Shown here: piece by piece, positions 13,001 through 24,185 of the stretch
How the letters are laid out: every line of letters starts with the position of its first letter
Position numbering within the stretch: position 1 is the first letter of the stretch
From: Notamacropus eugenii
Lineage: Eukaryota; Chordata; Mammalia; Diprotodontia; Macropodidae
Direction of reading: 5' to 3'
Assembly (NCBI RefSeq): GCF_028372415.1
Contig: NC_092873.1
Coordinates: 357,334,128 to 357,398,127, forward strand
DNA: 64,000 bases
Made by a program: the position numbers and the translations under genes
Notes under the pieces: model-generated
Told to the model about the DNA's origin: nothing
Database searches by the model: none
What the model saw: only the letters and a program-made list of their open reading frames with translations

Positions 13001-13212
13001 GCAGGGAGGAGGAGCCAAGATGGAAGAGTAGAAAGATGCACATGTACTCAGTTATTATCTGACAGCCCATAAAACACCTGTAAAGAAGAACTCTAAACAA
13101 ATTCTAAAGCTGCAGAAGTCACAGAACAACGAAGTGGAGGAGATTTCTGTCCGAGAGAGACCTGAAAGACCAATGGGAAAGGTCTGTCATGCACCAGACA
13201 CACATATAATCA
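13001..13212 (+). mobile_element. L1 5' end fragment cut by duplication junction
   Basis: About 210 bases matching the 5' end of the L1 at 62197 (gagccaagatggaagagtag, then a block about a test 'cagaacaacgaagtggagga'). It breaks off exactly where the right arm of the inverted duplication starts, so the junction cut it. Confidence 0.75.
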
Positions 13213-13718
13213 ACGATGGAAATTGACTTGGTCCATGCACTCCTCTTTAAACTGCAGAGCAAACAGGAGGGAGGCAAGCATGATGAAGAATCAAAAGCTC
13301 ATGTCATCTGAGGACAAATGGAAAAAACTGGGATGATTCTTCTACAGGAAAGAAGATTCAAGGGGGATGCAAAAGCTGTTTTCAAGTATTTAAAATAATG
13401 TCATGTGGGGAAAAAAAAGACTTACACTTGTCGAAACCAAATGGCAGAACAAAGAGCCATGGGATGAAGTTGCAAAGATGAAAATTTAATTCTCACTTTG
13501 GGAAAATTGTTCAAACAAGTAGAGTTGCCCCAGAGTACAAGGGGCTGCTGTGGACGGTTATACTTTTTTGAAGGTCTTTAAGCAGAGGGACCAGGTGGGT
13601 GCTGAAGATCCTTTGAAACCGGAAGTCCTGTGATCATACGAGTCTACGAATTGCCCCAATAACAAAGAAGAAGACAAAGAAAGAAATAGCAAGGCCACTT
13701 TGCTTTGTTGTTGGTTTG

Positions 13719-13724
13719 TTTATT
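13719..13724 (-). terminator. Poly(A) signal of KRTAP copy 2
   Basis: AATAAA on the minus strand, about 475 bases past the stop, equivalent to the signal of copy 1. Confidence 0.75.
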
Positions 13725-14197
13725 GCCAGGAAACCCAAGTTTTATCGGGAAATTGCCAAAAGTGAAGACAATGGAAAATCAGCAGAAGAGAGAGTCTAGG
13801 AAGGAAAAGTCTTTGGAATCTATACAGAAATCTTAGGGTGAGATAAAATATGGCAGGTAATTTTCTTTTTAAACAGCATAGTCTGGTGATGGACAGCCAG
13901 AAAGGAGAATGAGAAGGCTGGAAGATCAGGTTAGAGTTTGACCTGAGAGGCTTAAAACGACATTCAAAGTTGTTGAACATACAAGAGAAAGAGACCAACA
14001 GAGAGGTGATGGTTTGTACGGAAGAAGCAACCTGAGTGGGCAGCCACTGGTGGAGGTTTCCCAATGGATCTTTTGTGGCCAGCTTAAAGTTGGTGAGCCG
14101 TACAAACTCTAATCATACTGGGTGGCATGAGTAAGAGAACTGATGCCTCCCTGGGACGGGGTGAGAACGGTGAGGAGTCATGCACTGTTCCATACAT

Positions 14198-14827
14198 TCA
14201 GCAGCAAGAGGAGCCACAGCAGGCAGGGCGGCAGCAGGTGGTTCTGCAGCAGGTGGTCTGGCAGCAGGTGGGGCGGCAGCAGGGCTGGCAGCAGCTGGTC
14301 TGGCAGCAGGTGGGGCGGCAGCAGGGCTGGCAGCAGCTGGTCTGGCAGCAGCTGGGGCGGCAGCAGGTGGTTCTGCAGCAGGTGGTCTGGCCGCAGCTGG
14401 GGCGGCAGCAGGGCTGGCAGCAGCTGGTCAGGCAGCAGGTGGGGTGGCAGCAGGGCTGGCAGCAGCTAGTCTGGCAGCAGGTGGGGCGGCAGCAGGTGGT
14501 TCTGCAGCAGGTGGTCTGGTCGCAGCTGGGGCGGCAGCAGGGCTGGCAGCAGCTGGTCTGGCAGCAGCTGGGGCGGCAGCAGGGCTGGCAGCAGCTGGTC
14601 AGGCAGCAGCTGGGGCGACAGCAGGGCTGGCAGCAGCTCGATCCACAGCAGCTGGGGCGGCAGCAGGTGGACACAAGGCAGGTGGGTCTGTAGCAGTGGG
14701 TCCTGCAGCAGGTGCACTGGTAGCAGGGAGGCCTGAAGCAGCAGGCAGTCCGGCAGCAGCAGGGCGTGCAGCAGCCAGAGGCACAGCTCTGGCCAGAGCA
14801 GGTGGAGCCACAACAGGAGTTGACCAT
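14198..14827 (-). CDS. Ultra-high-sulfur keratin-associated protein, KRTAP4/9-like, copy 2
   Basis: Single-exon gene for a 209-residue hair-matrix protein, the longest of the three intact copies. The 66-residue head is almost identical to copies 1 and 3; it reads GCCTPCCC like copy 3, where copy 1 has GCSTPCCC. The repeat region has more units than either sister, with [18 protein letters not shown] units alternating with CCRTTCCRP blocks ([20 protein letters not shown]), and it ends [10 protein letters not shown]. The start is fixed by the ACCATGG context, conservation among copies and a TATA box 93 bases upstream. No stops or frameshifts are visible. The CCRTT-containing units are shared with copy 3 but occur only once, at the end, in copy 1, which points to unequal exchange or conversion between copies 2 and 3. 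It is likely functional, but the exact subfamily is uncertain. Confidence 0.93.
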   Translation of the reverse strand: MVNSCCGSTCSGQSCASGCCTPCCCRTACCFRPPCYQCTCCRTHCYRPTCLVSTCCRPSCCGSSCCQPCCRPSCCLTSCCQPCCRPSCCQTSCCQPCCRPSCDQTTCCRTTCCRPTCCQTSCCQPCCHPTCCLTSCCQPCCRPSCGQTTCCRTTCCRPSCCQTSCCQPCCRPTCCQTSCCQPCCRPTCCQTTCCRTTCCRPACCGSSCC

Positions 14828-14913
14828 GGTGTTGGTGGATTGAGTTTCTGGGTCACTTCTTTCCAGGTGAGTGAGTGGCTTCAGTTTGAAAGTCTCCTGA
14901 TCCCACAGGGCTC

Positions 14914-14920
14914 TTTTATA
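14914..14920 (-). promoter_or_regulatory. TATA box of KRTAP copy 2
   Basis: TATAAAA on the minus strand, 93 bases before the ATG, in the same context as copies 1 and 3. Confidence 0.9.
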
Positions 14921-15884
14921 CCCTCCTGAATGGCAGCCATCACCAATAATAGTTTATTTCCTCATTACTGTTTAGCAAGAGGGAAAAAATGACCCTTAAA
15001 TTAGATAATTTCTATAATGATGGAAAAACTTATTTCCTTTAACCTGATAGGATTCATCTACTTTTCTATACATCTGATTAAATCCGTAAGACTTGGTCAC
15101 ACAGAATATCAGAAGTAGAAGCAACCTCAGAGGCCATTTTTCCCATTTATGTCTGAACAACGTGAACATATTGTGCCATCTTCTTTGGAATCAAGTTAGG
15201 AGCATCACCTCTGCTTATTTTTTTCCTGCTTCCAACTTCTAGTCCTCATGTGATAGACAGTCATGGGTCAGCCATTCATGTCACTTTCTCTTGTCCATGT
15301 ATCATCCTGTGACTCACGGAGACATGTAGTTCATATACGGTGAAGGCAGCTTAGGAAATACTTATGACAACACACAGATGTTCCTGATAAGTTGCCCTCT
15401 TGTTTCTAATGCTCAATTCTAATGACTTGAGTTGCCCCTAAACTCTAGTGCCCACCCTCTCTCTATTAATTCCAGTATGTTCTATATGCTGCTTGTTTTT
15501 GCATAATTGCTTTTATGTTGTCTCCCCATTATTTGTAACCACAGAGCATAGTACCGTGTTCAGAACACAGCAGTCATCTAAGAAATATATATTGACTAGT
15601 TGACTGACATTCCATGTACTATCAAAGCAGCGTTTGGGTATCAGCATGGAGCGGATTGTTCTGGATATTTCTGATTCTTTCTGAATCACTGATGATCATT
15701 GATGGACAACAGCGTTCAACTTGAGTGAGAATTCTGTTGGTCATACAAACAAGTAAAGATGTGACCTCCTCTCTTTATTTCATGTGAAACATACGTTTTT
15801 GAGTGGCTCTTGGGTGGGAGGAGGTGCTGGTGGCAGCAACAGAGAAGGAAGCAGTTCTTTTTGTATGTCACAGAGTAAACCAAT

Positions 15885-16470
15885 AATGACGGCCCCTTAG
15901 AGACATCAGGTATGGGCAAAGTGAGGCTGGGAAAGGACTAAAGAAGCCGTGTCAGAGGAGATCCAGAAGCCTTTCCAGCATTGGGTCACCAACTCCAGAA
16001 GGACTGCTGACTTTGACTGATGGAGGCTGCTGGTGGAGATGACAGATGAGGATCAGAAATCAGTAAAGACATCTTTAGAAAAAATAGGATGCTCAACAAA
16101 ATAAATATGAATCCACAAAAATCAAAAGGAGATCACTGATAAAAATTACAAGGTGCTTAGAATAACAAAGTGCAGCTTTGCAATCCATGCTGTCTCAAGA
16201 GGAATTTATACTGGACTATCTGAAAAAACTAGCACAGATTCTAAGGAATATTTTCACTTTTTTAAGAAAATTCTCCTTTGATGGACATCATGTTCCATGA
16301 ACAGTAATCTCAGGGTCTGGGGAAGGAGAGAATTTGAAGTTTGAGGAAGATGCTGAAGTCGGTGGTACTGGAACAGCATCTCCAGACTCTTTCTCTGTTA
16401 GAGATCCAGATATGAAGGATATAGATTTAACCCTTTTGCAAAATACTTCTGTGACTTTAACCAAGGAGGA
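15885..16470 (+). pseudogene. Unidentified decayed ORF remnant, copy 2
   Basis: Plus-strand counterpart of 1560-2110. Legible pieces include VSEEIQKPFQHW around 15940, EMTDEDQKS around 16035, and the acidic segment with SPDSFSVRDPDMKDIDLTL from 16334. Stops and shifts interrupt it. Parent gene not recognised. It stops where the HAL1 3' tail begins at about 16527. Confidence 0.45.
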
Positions 16471-17332
16471 TCTATCCATGTCTGTCTGTATGTATATATC
16501 TCTATCTACACGGAGAGATTCCTTTTTTAAAAAACAATTGATTTATTTTTGGTTTTCAACATTCACTTCCAAAAGATTGTGAGTTCCAAATTTTCTACAA
16601 ATTTTGTTCCCTCCCCCCACCCCAATATGGCACGCATTCCGATTACCCCCTTCCTCTAATCTGCCATCCCTTTTATGAATCCCCTTATTCCCTTTCCCCT
16701 TATTTCTTGTAGGGCAATATAGATTTATATACCCCATTGTCTATGCGTCTTATTTCCCAGTTGCATATAAAAACAATTTTTAAACATTTATTTTTAAAAC
16801 TTTGAGTTCTAAATTCTCTTCTTTCTTCCCTCCCCACTCACCGTTATTGAGAAGGCAAGCACCATAATATAGACTACATACGTGTGTAGTTATGCAAAAC
16901 ACTTCCACAATACTCATGTTGTGGAAGAGAAACATTTTTACATTCGACCTATTCTACCCCCACTTATTCTATTTTCAACTTTGACCCTGATCCTTCTCAA
17001 AAGTATTTCCTTCTGACTATCATCTTCTCTCATCTGCCCTCCCTTCTATCATCAGCCCCTTATCCCCTTCCACCTTACTTCCCTCTTGGGTAAGATACCA
17101 ATTTGAGTGTATATGTTACCCCCTCCGTAAGCCAAATCTTATGTGAATCAGGTTCACCCATTCCCTTTCACGTCCCTGTTCTTCCCCTCCATTGTGAAAC
17201 GTTTTTATTGCCCCTTTTATGTGTGGTAATTTACCCCCCTTTTCTCTCCCTTTATCCTCCAATATATTCCTCTCTCATGCCTTAATTTTATTTTTTAGAT
17301 GTCTTCCCTTCATATTCAAATCACCCTGTGCC

Positions 17333-17523
17333 ATCTGTCTATCAATCAATCAATCAATCTATCTATCTATCTATCTACATATCTATCTATCTATCTATCT
17401 ATCTATCAATCATCTACCTATCTATCTGTCTATCTATCTATCTATCTATCTATCATCTACCTACCTACCTATCTATCTGTCTATCTATCTATCTATCTAT
17501 CTATCATCTACCTACCTACCTAC

Positions 17524-17581
<58 letters not shown>

Positions 17582-17665
17582 GTCTATCTATGTATCTATC
17601 TATCTATCCATCTATCTATGTATCTATCTATCTATGTATCTATGTATCTATCTATCTACCTATAT
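17333..17665. repeat. TATC microsatellite in HAL1-like 3' region
   Basis: (TATC)n with CTAC, TGTC and CAAT variants. It produces spurious Tyr-Leu-Ser-Ile reading frames in all three plus frames. It is the partner of the longer array at 1-690. Confidence 0.95.
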
Positions 17666-17788
17666 TTCCTCCAACTACCTTCATATTATGCAAGGTCTCG
17701 TGAGTTGCAAATATCATCTTTCCATACAGGAATGTAAACTGGTCAATTTTAATAAGTCCCTTATGATTTCTCTTTCCTGCTTACCTTT

Positions 17789-18915
17789 TCATGCTTTTCT
17801 TGATTCTTGTGTGTGAAAGTCAAATTTTCTATTCAGCTCAGGTCTTTTCAGCAAGAATGCTTGTAAGTCTTCTATTTCTTTGAAATTCCCTTTTTCCCAG
17901 CAGTATTACACTCAGTTTTGCCAGGCAGGTGATTCCTGGTTTTAATCCTAGCTCCTCTGACCTCTGGAATATCATATTCCAAGCTCTTTGATCACTTAAT
18001 ATAGAAGCTGCTAGATCTTGTGTTATCCTGATTGTATTTCCACAATACTTGAATTATTTCTTTCTGGCTGTTTAGAAGATTTTCTCCTTGACCTGGGAAC
18101 TCTGAAATTTGGATACATTATTCCTAGAAATTTTTGTTTTGGCGCCTTTTTAGAAGGCGATTAGTGTATTCTTTCGATGTCTATTTAACCTCTGGTTCTA
18201 CACTATTAGGGCAGTTTTCCTTGAAAATGTCTGGGAAGATGTTGTCTAAGCTCACTTTTTTTTATAGTGGTTTTCAGATAGACCAATAATTTTTAAATCC
18301 TGGGCGTATTTTCCAGGTCAGTTATTTTTCCAATGAGATATTTCACATTATTTTCTATTTTTTCATTCTTTTCAGTTTGTAATGTCTTGGTTTCTCACAA
18401 AGTCATTAGCTTCCATCTGCTCCATTCTAACTGGTAAGGAACTATTTTCTCCAGTGAGTTTTTGGACCTCCTTTTCCATTTAGTCAATTCTGCTTCTTAA
18501 GACATTCTTCTCCTCATTGGCTTTTTGAACCTCTTTTGACATTTGGGTCAGTCTAAGTTTAAAGGTGTTATTTTCTTCATCATTTTTGGGTCTCCTTTAG
18601 TAAGGTGTTGACTCATTTTTCATGATTTTCTTGCATCTCTCTCCTTTCTTTTCCCAGTTTTTCCTCCACCTCTGTTACTTGACTGTCAAAATTCTTTTTG
18701 AGCTCTTCCATGCCCTGAGAGCATTGCATATTTTTTAAGGCTTTGGATGTAGAAGCCTTGACCTTGCTCTCTTCATCTGGTTGCATGCTTTGGTCCTCCC
18801 CTGAATGCATGTTTTGTTCTTCCTCATCTAAAAGGATGGAAGAAAATGCCTCTTCACCCAGAAAGTAACCTTCTATAGTCTTATTTTTGCCTTTTGGGGG
18901 CACTTTTCCAGCCAA
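17789..18915 (-). pseudogene. HAL1-like ORF1 remnant
   Basis: The 5' portion (18915 to 18613) reads MAGKVPPKGKNKTIEGYFLGEE, with an acidic stretch and a coiled-coil start (MEELKKNFDSQVTEVEEKL), before a stop. The rest matches L1 ORF1 coiled-coil, RRM and C-terminal parts but is broken by several stops and shifts. A TGA in the expected place closes the region at 17789-17791. Confidence 0.7.
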
Positions 18916-19689
18916 TTACCTGACTTTTGAGTCCTTTATCAAGTGGAGGATATACTACCCCAGGCTTCAGAGGTTTTGTGCAGCTGTTGTCTGAGATATC
19001 TCTTGAGACCTGTAAGTTCTTGGTTACTCCAAAGTGACATAGTCATGGGAGAGGCGTTTACTCCTCTCCTGGCCTATGCTCTGGTCTGTGAGCAACCACA
19101 AGCATTCTTCTCTGCCTTGGAACTGGGCGTGGGATTCCCTCTCCACAGTCACCACCAGTTCCTCCACACCAGTGCTCTTCCTCCACCCAAGACCACCACT
19201 CAGGACTGAGACCCAGAAGAGCTGCTTGATTCCCCCAGGGTCTGCAGGCCAAGAGATCCTGATGCAGCAGTGGTTGACACCCAGGGCTTGGGGCTTGGGT
19301 TGGTGCCCAACTCTACTCCCCTCTCACCCAGGTGAGAGCTTTCTCACTGATTTCTGAAGCTTGTCTTTGACGTTTGTGGATTGGGAAATATGGAAACCAC
19401 AGCAGCTGTTTGTGATTCAGCACCCTAAATCCTGCTCCAGCCCCATCTCTGCCAGTGCAGCCCACACTGGGCTCCACTCGGAGCCTGGTGTGATAGACCC
19501 TTTCTGTAGGCCTTTCAGGCCATCGTGGGCTGGAAATCTGCTTCACTCCGTCACTGGGTGACTTTTGCTGCTCTAGAATTTTTTAGAGGCATTTTTTATA
19601 GGTATTATAAGGGCTTTGGTGGGGAGAGTGCGAGCAGGTCTGTGCTTCTACTCCACCATCTTGGCTCCACCCTCCAAAGCTTACTACTT

Positions 19690-19965
19690 TAAAGGAAACC
19701 TTTGAATCTCAGAGTTGTTTTAATTCACGTATCTCCAATCGATAGTGAGTTAGAGTATTTTTTTATATCACTATAGATGGAATTTTTAATTAATTTAAAA
19801 ACTGCCTATTGATATCCTTTGACTATATATCAATTGAGGAATGGCTTTTATTGTCACAAATTTCATTCAGTTTTCTATGTATTTGAGAAATGAAGCCTTT
19901 ATCAGAGAAATTTGTTGGAATATTTTTCACAATTATGATTACTGTGTATTTCCCTCAGTCCTTCC
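19690..19965 (-). mobile_element. L1 ORF2 C-terminal fragment
   Basis: The reverse complement parallels 48060-48270 of the full-length L1 (the 'aaaggcttcatttctcaaat' and 'ttcctcaattgatatatagt' blocks). It is an older, diverged copy. Confidence 0.75.
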
Positions 19966-20890
19966 CCACCTCTTTCTTCTTCTCCTCTTCCTCCTCCCTC
20001 TTCTTTTTTCTCTCTCTCCTTTCATCTTTTTCATCCTCAAAAGTGTGTTGATCTGGGATCACCTCCCCTCAATCCACCTCTCCCTTCTATCAGCCCCCCT
20101 TTCTATATTCCCCTCACCTTCTACTTTCCTGTAGGCTAAAACAGATTTCCATACCCAACTGTGTGTATATTACTCCCTCTTAATAGCCAATTCCAATGAG
20201 AGTGAGGTTCAAGTGCAACCGCTCCATATCCCCCATTCTCTTATCCATTATAAAAGCTCTTTTGAACATCTTTTATCAGAGATATTTTACCCCACTCTAC
20301 TTCTCCCTTTCCCCTTCTTTCGGAGCATCCCTCTTTTTCATCTCTTAATTCATTTTTTTAGATATCATCTCATCATATTCAGCTCATGGTGATATGACCG
20401 AGGGGAGATGTGGTTACTACTCTCCTGCCCTGTGTTCCATGCAAGCATGACACTCTTTTCCACCTTAAACTGTGACCAGGGTCCCCACTCCCCTGTGGCT
20501 GCAAACTCTGGTGTACTTGTGCTCATTGCGCTGGTATTCTGATGCAGGACTATGACGTGGATCTATATATTCTCAACGCAACAGTGTCCTGAACAAAATT
20601 CCAGCAAAGGGACTTCTTTGATCTTCTTCTGACCAGTTGTCTGACCCCTTTACTGTCAGTGGACTGAGAGCTGTGGAAACTGCTCTTACTGCCACTCATA
20701 CAGTCACCTCCTGGCTTTCACTGGACTGTGTTCTACTCTTCTGCTGGTGCTACAAATCTTTCCTGCCAACCTTCAGAGTTGTCGTGGACTGGAAAATTGT
20801 TTCATTGCATCCTTTTGTGGGTTCTGCTCCTCCAGGATCCATTTTGAGGCATCGTTTAAAGCTGTAGAATTTAGGAGTGTTCAAGTGAGT
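19965..20890 (-). mobile_element. HAL1-like element with internal deletion
   Basis: Left part (19965-20395) is the typical pyrimidine-rich HAL1 3' region. At about 20395, just after the block that normally precedes the microsatellite, it jumps to sequence like the 5' UTR of the element at 18990-19600. The microsatellite and ORF1 are therefore missing. Confidence 0.6.
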
Positions 20891-21099
20891 TCCTGCCCTT
20901 TCTCTACCCTCTTGCCTCTGCCCTTGATCCTTAATTTCTTTCTTATTTACTTGATGGTTTGAATTATCTTGGTCTAAGAGTGATACATTGAGGTTTCTCA
21001 TTAGTATAGTTTCATGATCTATTTTCTTCTGTAATGCATAGGACCTTTCCCTTAAGAATTTACTTGTTATTCCATTCAGTGTACATGTATTCAATGGAC

Positions 21100-21655
21100 T
21101 CTATGGGGTGGTCAAGGAGGACTAGCACCTTGAGTGTGAAGGTTTGCAAAACAATTTTCAGAGCTGCTCATCCACCCTTGGTTTTTACTTGGCACTCAAC
21201 TCTTGCCTATGGCTGCAAGAAGCTGCAGCATCTGCAGCAGTCACACCTCAGTAACTCATCTTGGCAGGTAGACTAAAATAGGTTGATGGTAACTGGTGAA
21301 CCTTAAACCTGCTGCTGAATTAGGAAGGTGTCTACCCCAAACCTGTGAAGGCTTTCCCCAGCAGAGTGGGCAAATGAGAACAATGTCTGACCTTGAAGGT
21401 GAGCGAGGCAAGCGTTGTAGTGTTTCGAGCTTGATCACACATCTAAGATGCCAAGGACATTCCCTGTGTTCTGGGCCATTGCCAGTCATCTTCGCTTTTG
21501 TCTTGTCACTGGACATTGATGACTCTGAAAGAGAGAGAAAGGCTGATAATTCTGTGTAACTCTGACTCACTTATATCTAACTAATGCATGAATCAACATT
21601 ACCCAATGATGGCATCGGTCCTCTTCCAAAACAAAGGACTAACAACATATTTTTT
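21100..21655 (+). mobile_element. RTE-tailed marsupial SINE (MAR1/WSINE-like)
   Basis: Ends with 'cctcttccaaaacaaaggac' plus 'taacaac', a variant of the RTE-derived tail 'ggtcctcttcgagaac...aaggacaaacaac' of marsupial SINEs. It interrupts an L1 fragment, so it is younger than that fragment. Confidence 0.7.
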
Positions 21656-21689
21656 GTTTTGGTACCAATTCATTGTCTAAGGTACCTTT

Positions 21690-21752
21690 TCTTCTTCTTC
21701 TTCTTCTTCTTCTTCTTCTTCTTTCTTTCTTTCTTTCTTTCTTTTTTTTTTT
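21690..21752. repeat. CTT / TTTC pyrimidine microsatellite
   Basis: (TTC)n followed by (TTTC)n and a T run. Confidence 0.95.
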
Positions 21753-22124
21753 AGCAAAATGTAGTATCTCTAATTATCTCTCTTAATTGAGTCTATTTTT
21801 GCTTTTGCTCCGAGATCATGATTGCTATCGATCTTTTTACCTTAAGCTAAAGCATAATAGTTTCTGTTCTAACCCTGTATTTTAATTCTTTGTGTATCTT
21901 TGTATTTTATATGTGTCTCTGATAAAGAACTTATTGGATTTTGTTTTCTAATCCATTCTATGATTCTCTTCTCTTTTATGAGTGAGTTAATTTCATTCAT
22001 GTTCACAGTTCACTGTGCAAATCCGTCCATCCTATTTAATTACATTTATCCTTCTCTTTTTTTTTACCCTATCGTCTTCTCAAAAGTCTGTTTTACTTCT
22101 CATCATGGCTTCCTTTAATCTACC

Positions 22125-22600
22125 TTCCTTTTTACCTCCCCCCTCCTTTCCCTTAGCCCTTCAGCCTGATTCTATGTTGGGTAAGATGAATGTCTATACT
22201 CCCAAATTTTTAACATTCATTCTTTTAAGCATTGAGTTCCAAATTCTCTCCCTTCCTCGCTTTCCACAAAGTCTCATTGAGAGGGCAAGCAATTTGATAC
22301 GTTATGCATGTATTCTCATGCAAAACACTTGCATAATACTCCCGTTTTGAGAGACAATATTTTCCTCTGCTCTACCCCAGCTTTCCATCTATTCTGTTCT
22401 CTCTTTTGACCCTGCCCTCCCTGAAAATGCTTAATTGTGATTACCCCCTCTCCCAATCAGCACTCCTTTCTATTTTCCCCCTCTCTTTATTCCCTTTCTA
22501 AATATTTTTCCGTAAGGTAAGAAATATTTCCAAACCCAGTTGAGCATATATGTTATCCCCTCCTTAAACCATATTCAAAGAGAATAAGGGATAGGTACTA
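22125..22600 (-). mobile_element. HAL1-like 3' region
   Basis: Matches the 3' region blocks of the other HAL1-like copies (22200-22290 parallels 16780-16860 and 10070-10150). It ends near the third KRTAP unit. Confidence 0.65.
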
Positions 22601-23154
22601 GGTACTAGGCTAGAGCACATGTAATGCTGAAAATGTATTTCATAACCATGTGATGCAAATCGACTTGGTCCATACTCTCCTTTTTAAACTGGAGAGCAAA
22701 CAGGAGGGAGGCAAGCATGATGAAGGACCAAAAGTCCATGTCATTTGAGGACAGGTCGAAAGAATTGGGATGATTGTTCTAGAGGAAAGAAGATTCAAGG
22801 GGGACGCAAAAGCTGTTTTCAAGTATTTAAAATAATGTCATGTGGGGAAAAAAAGACTTACACTTGTTGAAACCAAATGGCAGAACAAAGAGCCATGGGA
22901 TGAAGTTGCAAAGATGAAAATTTAATTCTCACTTTGGGAAAATTGTTCAAACAAGTAGAGTTGCCCCAGAGTACAAGGGGCTGCTGTGGACGGTTATACT
23001 TTTTTGAAGGTCTTTAAGCAGAGGGACCAGGTGGGTGCTGAAGATCCTTTGAAACCGGAAGTCCTGTGATCATACGAGACTACGAATTGCTCCAATAACA
23101 AAGAAGAAGACAAAGAAAGAAATAGCAAGGCCACTTTGCTTTGTTGTTGGTTTG

Positions 23155-23160
23155 TTTATT
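23155..23160 (-). terminator. Poly(A) signal of KRTAP copy 3
   Basis: AATAAA on the minus strand, conserved with copies 1 and 2. Confidence 0.75.
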
Positions 23161-23633
23161 GCCAGGAAACCCAAGTTTTATGGGGAAATTGCCAAAAGTG
23201 AAGACAACGGAAAATCAGCAGAAGAGAGAATCTAGGAAGGAAAAACCTTTGGAATCTATACAGAAATCTTAGGGTGAGATAAAATATGGCAGGTAATTTT
23301 CTTTTTAAACAGCATAGTCTGGTGATGGACAGCCAGAAAGCAGAATGAGAAGGCTGGAAGATCAGGTTAGAGTTTGACCTGAGAGGCTTAAAACGACATT
23401 CAAAGTTGTTGAACATACAAGAGAAAGAGACCAACAGAGAGGTGATGGTTTGTACGGAAGAAGCAACCTAAGTGGGCAGCCACTGGTGGAGGTTTCCCAA
23501 TGGATCTTTTGTGGCCAGCTTAAAGTTGGTGAGCCGTACAAACTCTAATCATACTGGGTGGCATGAGTAAGAGAACTGATGCCTCCCTGGGACGGGGTGA
23601 GAACGGTGAGGAGTCATGCACTGTTCCATACAT

Positions 23634-24092
23634 TCAGCAGCAAGAGGAGCCACAGCAGGCAGGGCGGCAGCAGGTGGTTCTGCAGCAGGTGGTCTGGCAG
23701 CAGGTGGGGCGGCAGCAGGGCTGGCAGCAGCTGGTCAGGCAGCAGGTGGGGTGGCAGCAGGGCTGGCAGCAGCTAGTCTGGCAGCAGGTGGGGCGGCAGC
23801 AGGTGGTTCTGCAGCAGGTGGTCTGGCAGCAGCTGGGGCGGCAGCAGGGCTGGCAGCAGCTGGTCTGGCAGCAGCTGGGGTGACAGCCGGGCTGGCAGCA
23901 GCTCGATCCACAGCAGCTGGGGCGGCAGCAGGTGGACACAAGGCAGGTGGGTCTGTAGCAGTGGGTCCTGCAGCAGGTGCACTGGTAGCAGGGAGGCCTG
24001 AAGCAGCAGGCAGTCCGGCAGCAGCAGGGGGTGCAGCAGCCAGAGGCACAGCTCTGGCCAGAGCAGGTGGAGCCACAACAGGAGTTGACCAT
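23634..24092 (-). CDS. Ultra-high-sulfur keratin-associated protein, KRTAP4/9-like, copy 3
   Basis: Single-exon gene for a 152-residue hair-matrix protein, the shortest intact copy. I count 58 Cys (about 38%), in the ultra-high-sulfur range. The 66-residue head [15 protein letters not shown]... is the same as in copy 2. The tail then has one odd unit (CCQPGCHPS, a Cys-to-Gly change shared with neither sister), followed by [33 protein letters not shown] units and [10 protein letters not shown]. Compared with copy 2 it lacks 57 residues of repeat units. The start is supported by ACCATGG, the TATA box 93 bases upstream and conservation. It is intact and probably expressed. Confidence 0.93.
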   Translation of the reverse strand: MVNSCCGSTCSGQSCASGCCTPCCCRTACCFRPPCYQCTCCRTHCYRPTCLVSTCCRPSCCGSSCCQPGCHPSCCQTSCCQPCCRPSCCQTTCCRTTCCRPTCCQTSCCQPCCHPTCCLTSCCQPCCRPTCCQTTCCRTTCCRPACCGSSCC

Positions 24093-24178
24093 GGTGTTGG
24101 TGGATTGAGTTTCTGGGTCACTTCTTTCCAGGTGAGTGAGTGGCTTCAGTTTGAAAGTCTCCTGATCCCACAGGGCTC

Positions 24179-24185
24179 TTTTATA
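24179..24185 (-). promoter_or_regulatory. TATA box of KRTAP copy 3
   Basis: TATAAAA on the minus strand, 93 bases before the ATG. Confidence 0.9.

Larger units (their letters stand above)
13213..17690 (-). repeat. Right arm of inverted segmental duplication
   Basis: Reverse complement of 1-4728. It carries KRTAP copy 2, the decayed ORF remnant and the HAL1 3' region with its microsatellite. Its inner edge abuts a truncated L1 5' end. The left arm and third copy keep a shared flank there, so the junction at 13212/13213 is the derived one. Confidence 0.92.
16527..19672 (-). mobile_element. HAL1-like element, near full length
   Basis: On the minus strand it has a 5' end (ggtggagccaagatggtgga, 19672 leftward), a 5' UTR and ORF1 remains at 17789-18915. 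These are followed directly, with no ORF2, by a purine-rich 3' region containing the TATC array and ending in an A-rich tail at 16527-16555. The structure 5' UTR - ORF1 - 3' UTR without ORF2 is that of HAL1 ('half-L1') elements, which need L1 enzymes in trans. Confidence 0.8.
20890..22120 (-). mobile_element. L1 ORF2 endonuclease-region fragment, split by a SINE
   Basis: Minus-strand remains of the ORF2 N-terminal endonuclease domain. One part (20890-21095) contains IDHETILMRNLNVSLLD, equivalent to IDSKTILVGDLNLPLSD in the L1 at 45360. The other (21660-22120) contains an equivalent of the NVNGMNSPTKRRWIAEWI region. The pieces are separated by the SINE at 21100-21655. Confidence 0.7.

Noticed and set aside
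14127-14693. Gln/Val/Trp-rich frame (QQVVWQQ repeats) over KRTAP copy 2
   Set aside because: Another frame of the same coding minisatellite on the wrong strand; no independent support.
14198-14827. Regular roughly 42-base periodicity that could suggest a repeat array such as CRISPR
   Set aside because: It is a coding minisatellite in a eukaryotic KRTAP gene, without unique spacers between constant repeats.
14180-14929. Long antisense frame (249 codons, Ala/Gly-rich) over KRTAP copy 2, with similar ones over copies 1 and 3
   Set aside because: The GC-rich TGC/CAG-type codon repeats have no stops in most frames, so several shadow frames stay open. Only the Cys-rich frame carries a family signature and proper 5' and 3' signals.
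17219-17816. Tyr-Leu-Ser-Ile repeat frames
   Set aside because: Translation of the TATC microsatellite. It is open in all three frames and not a protein.
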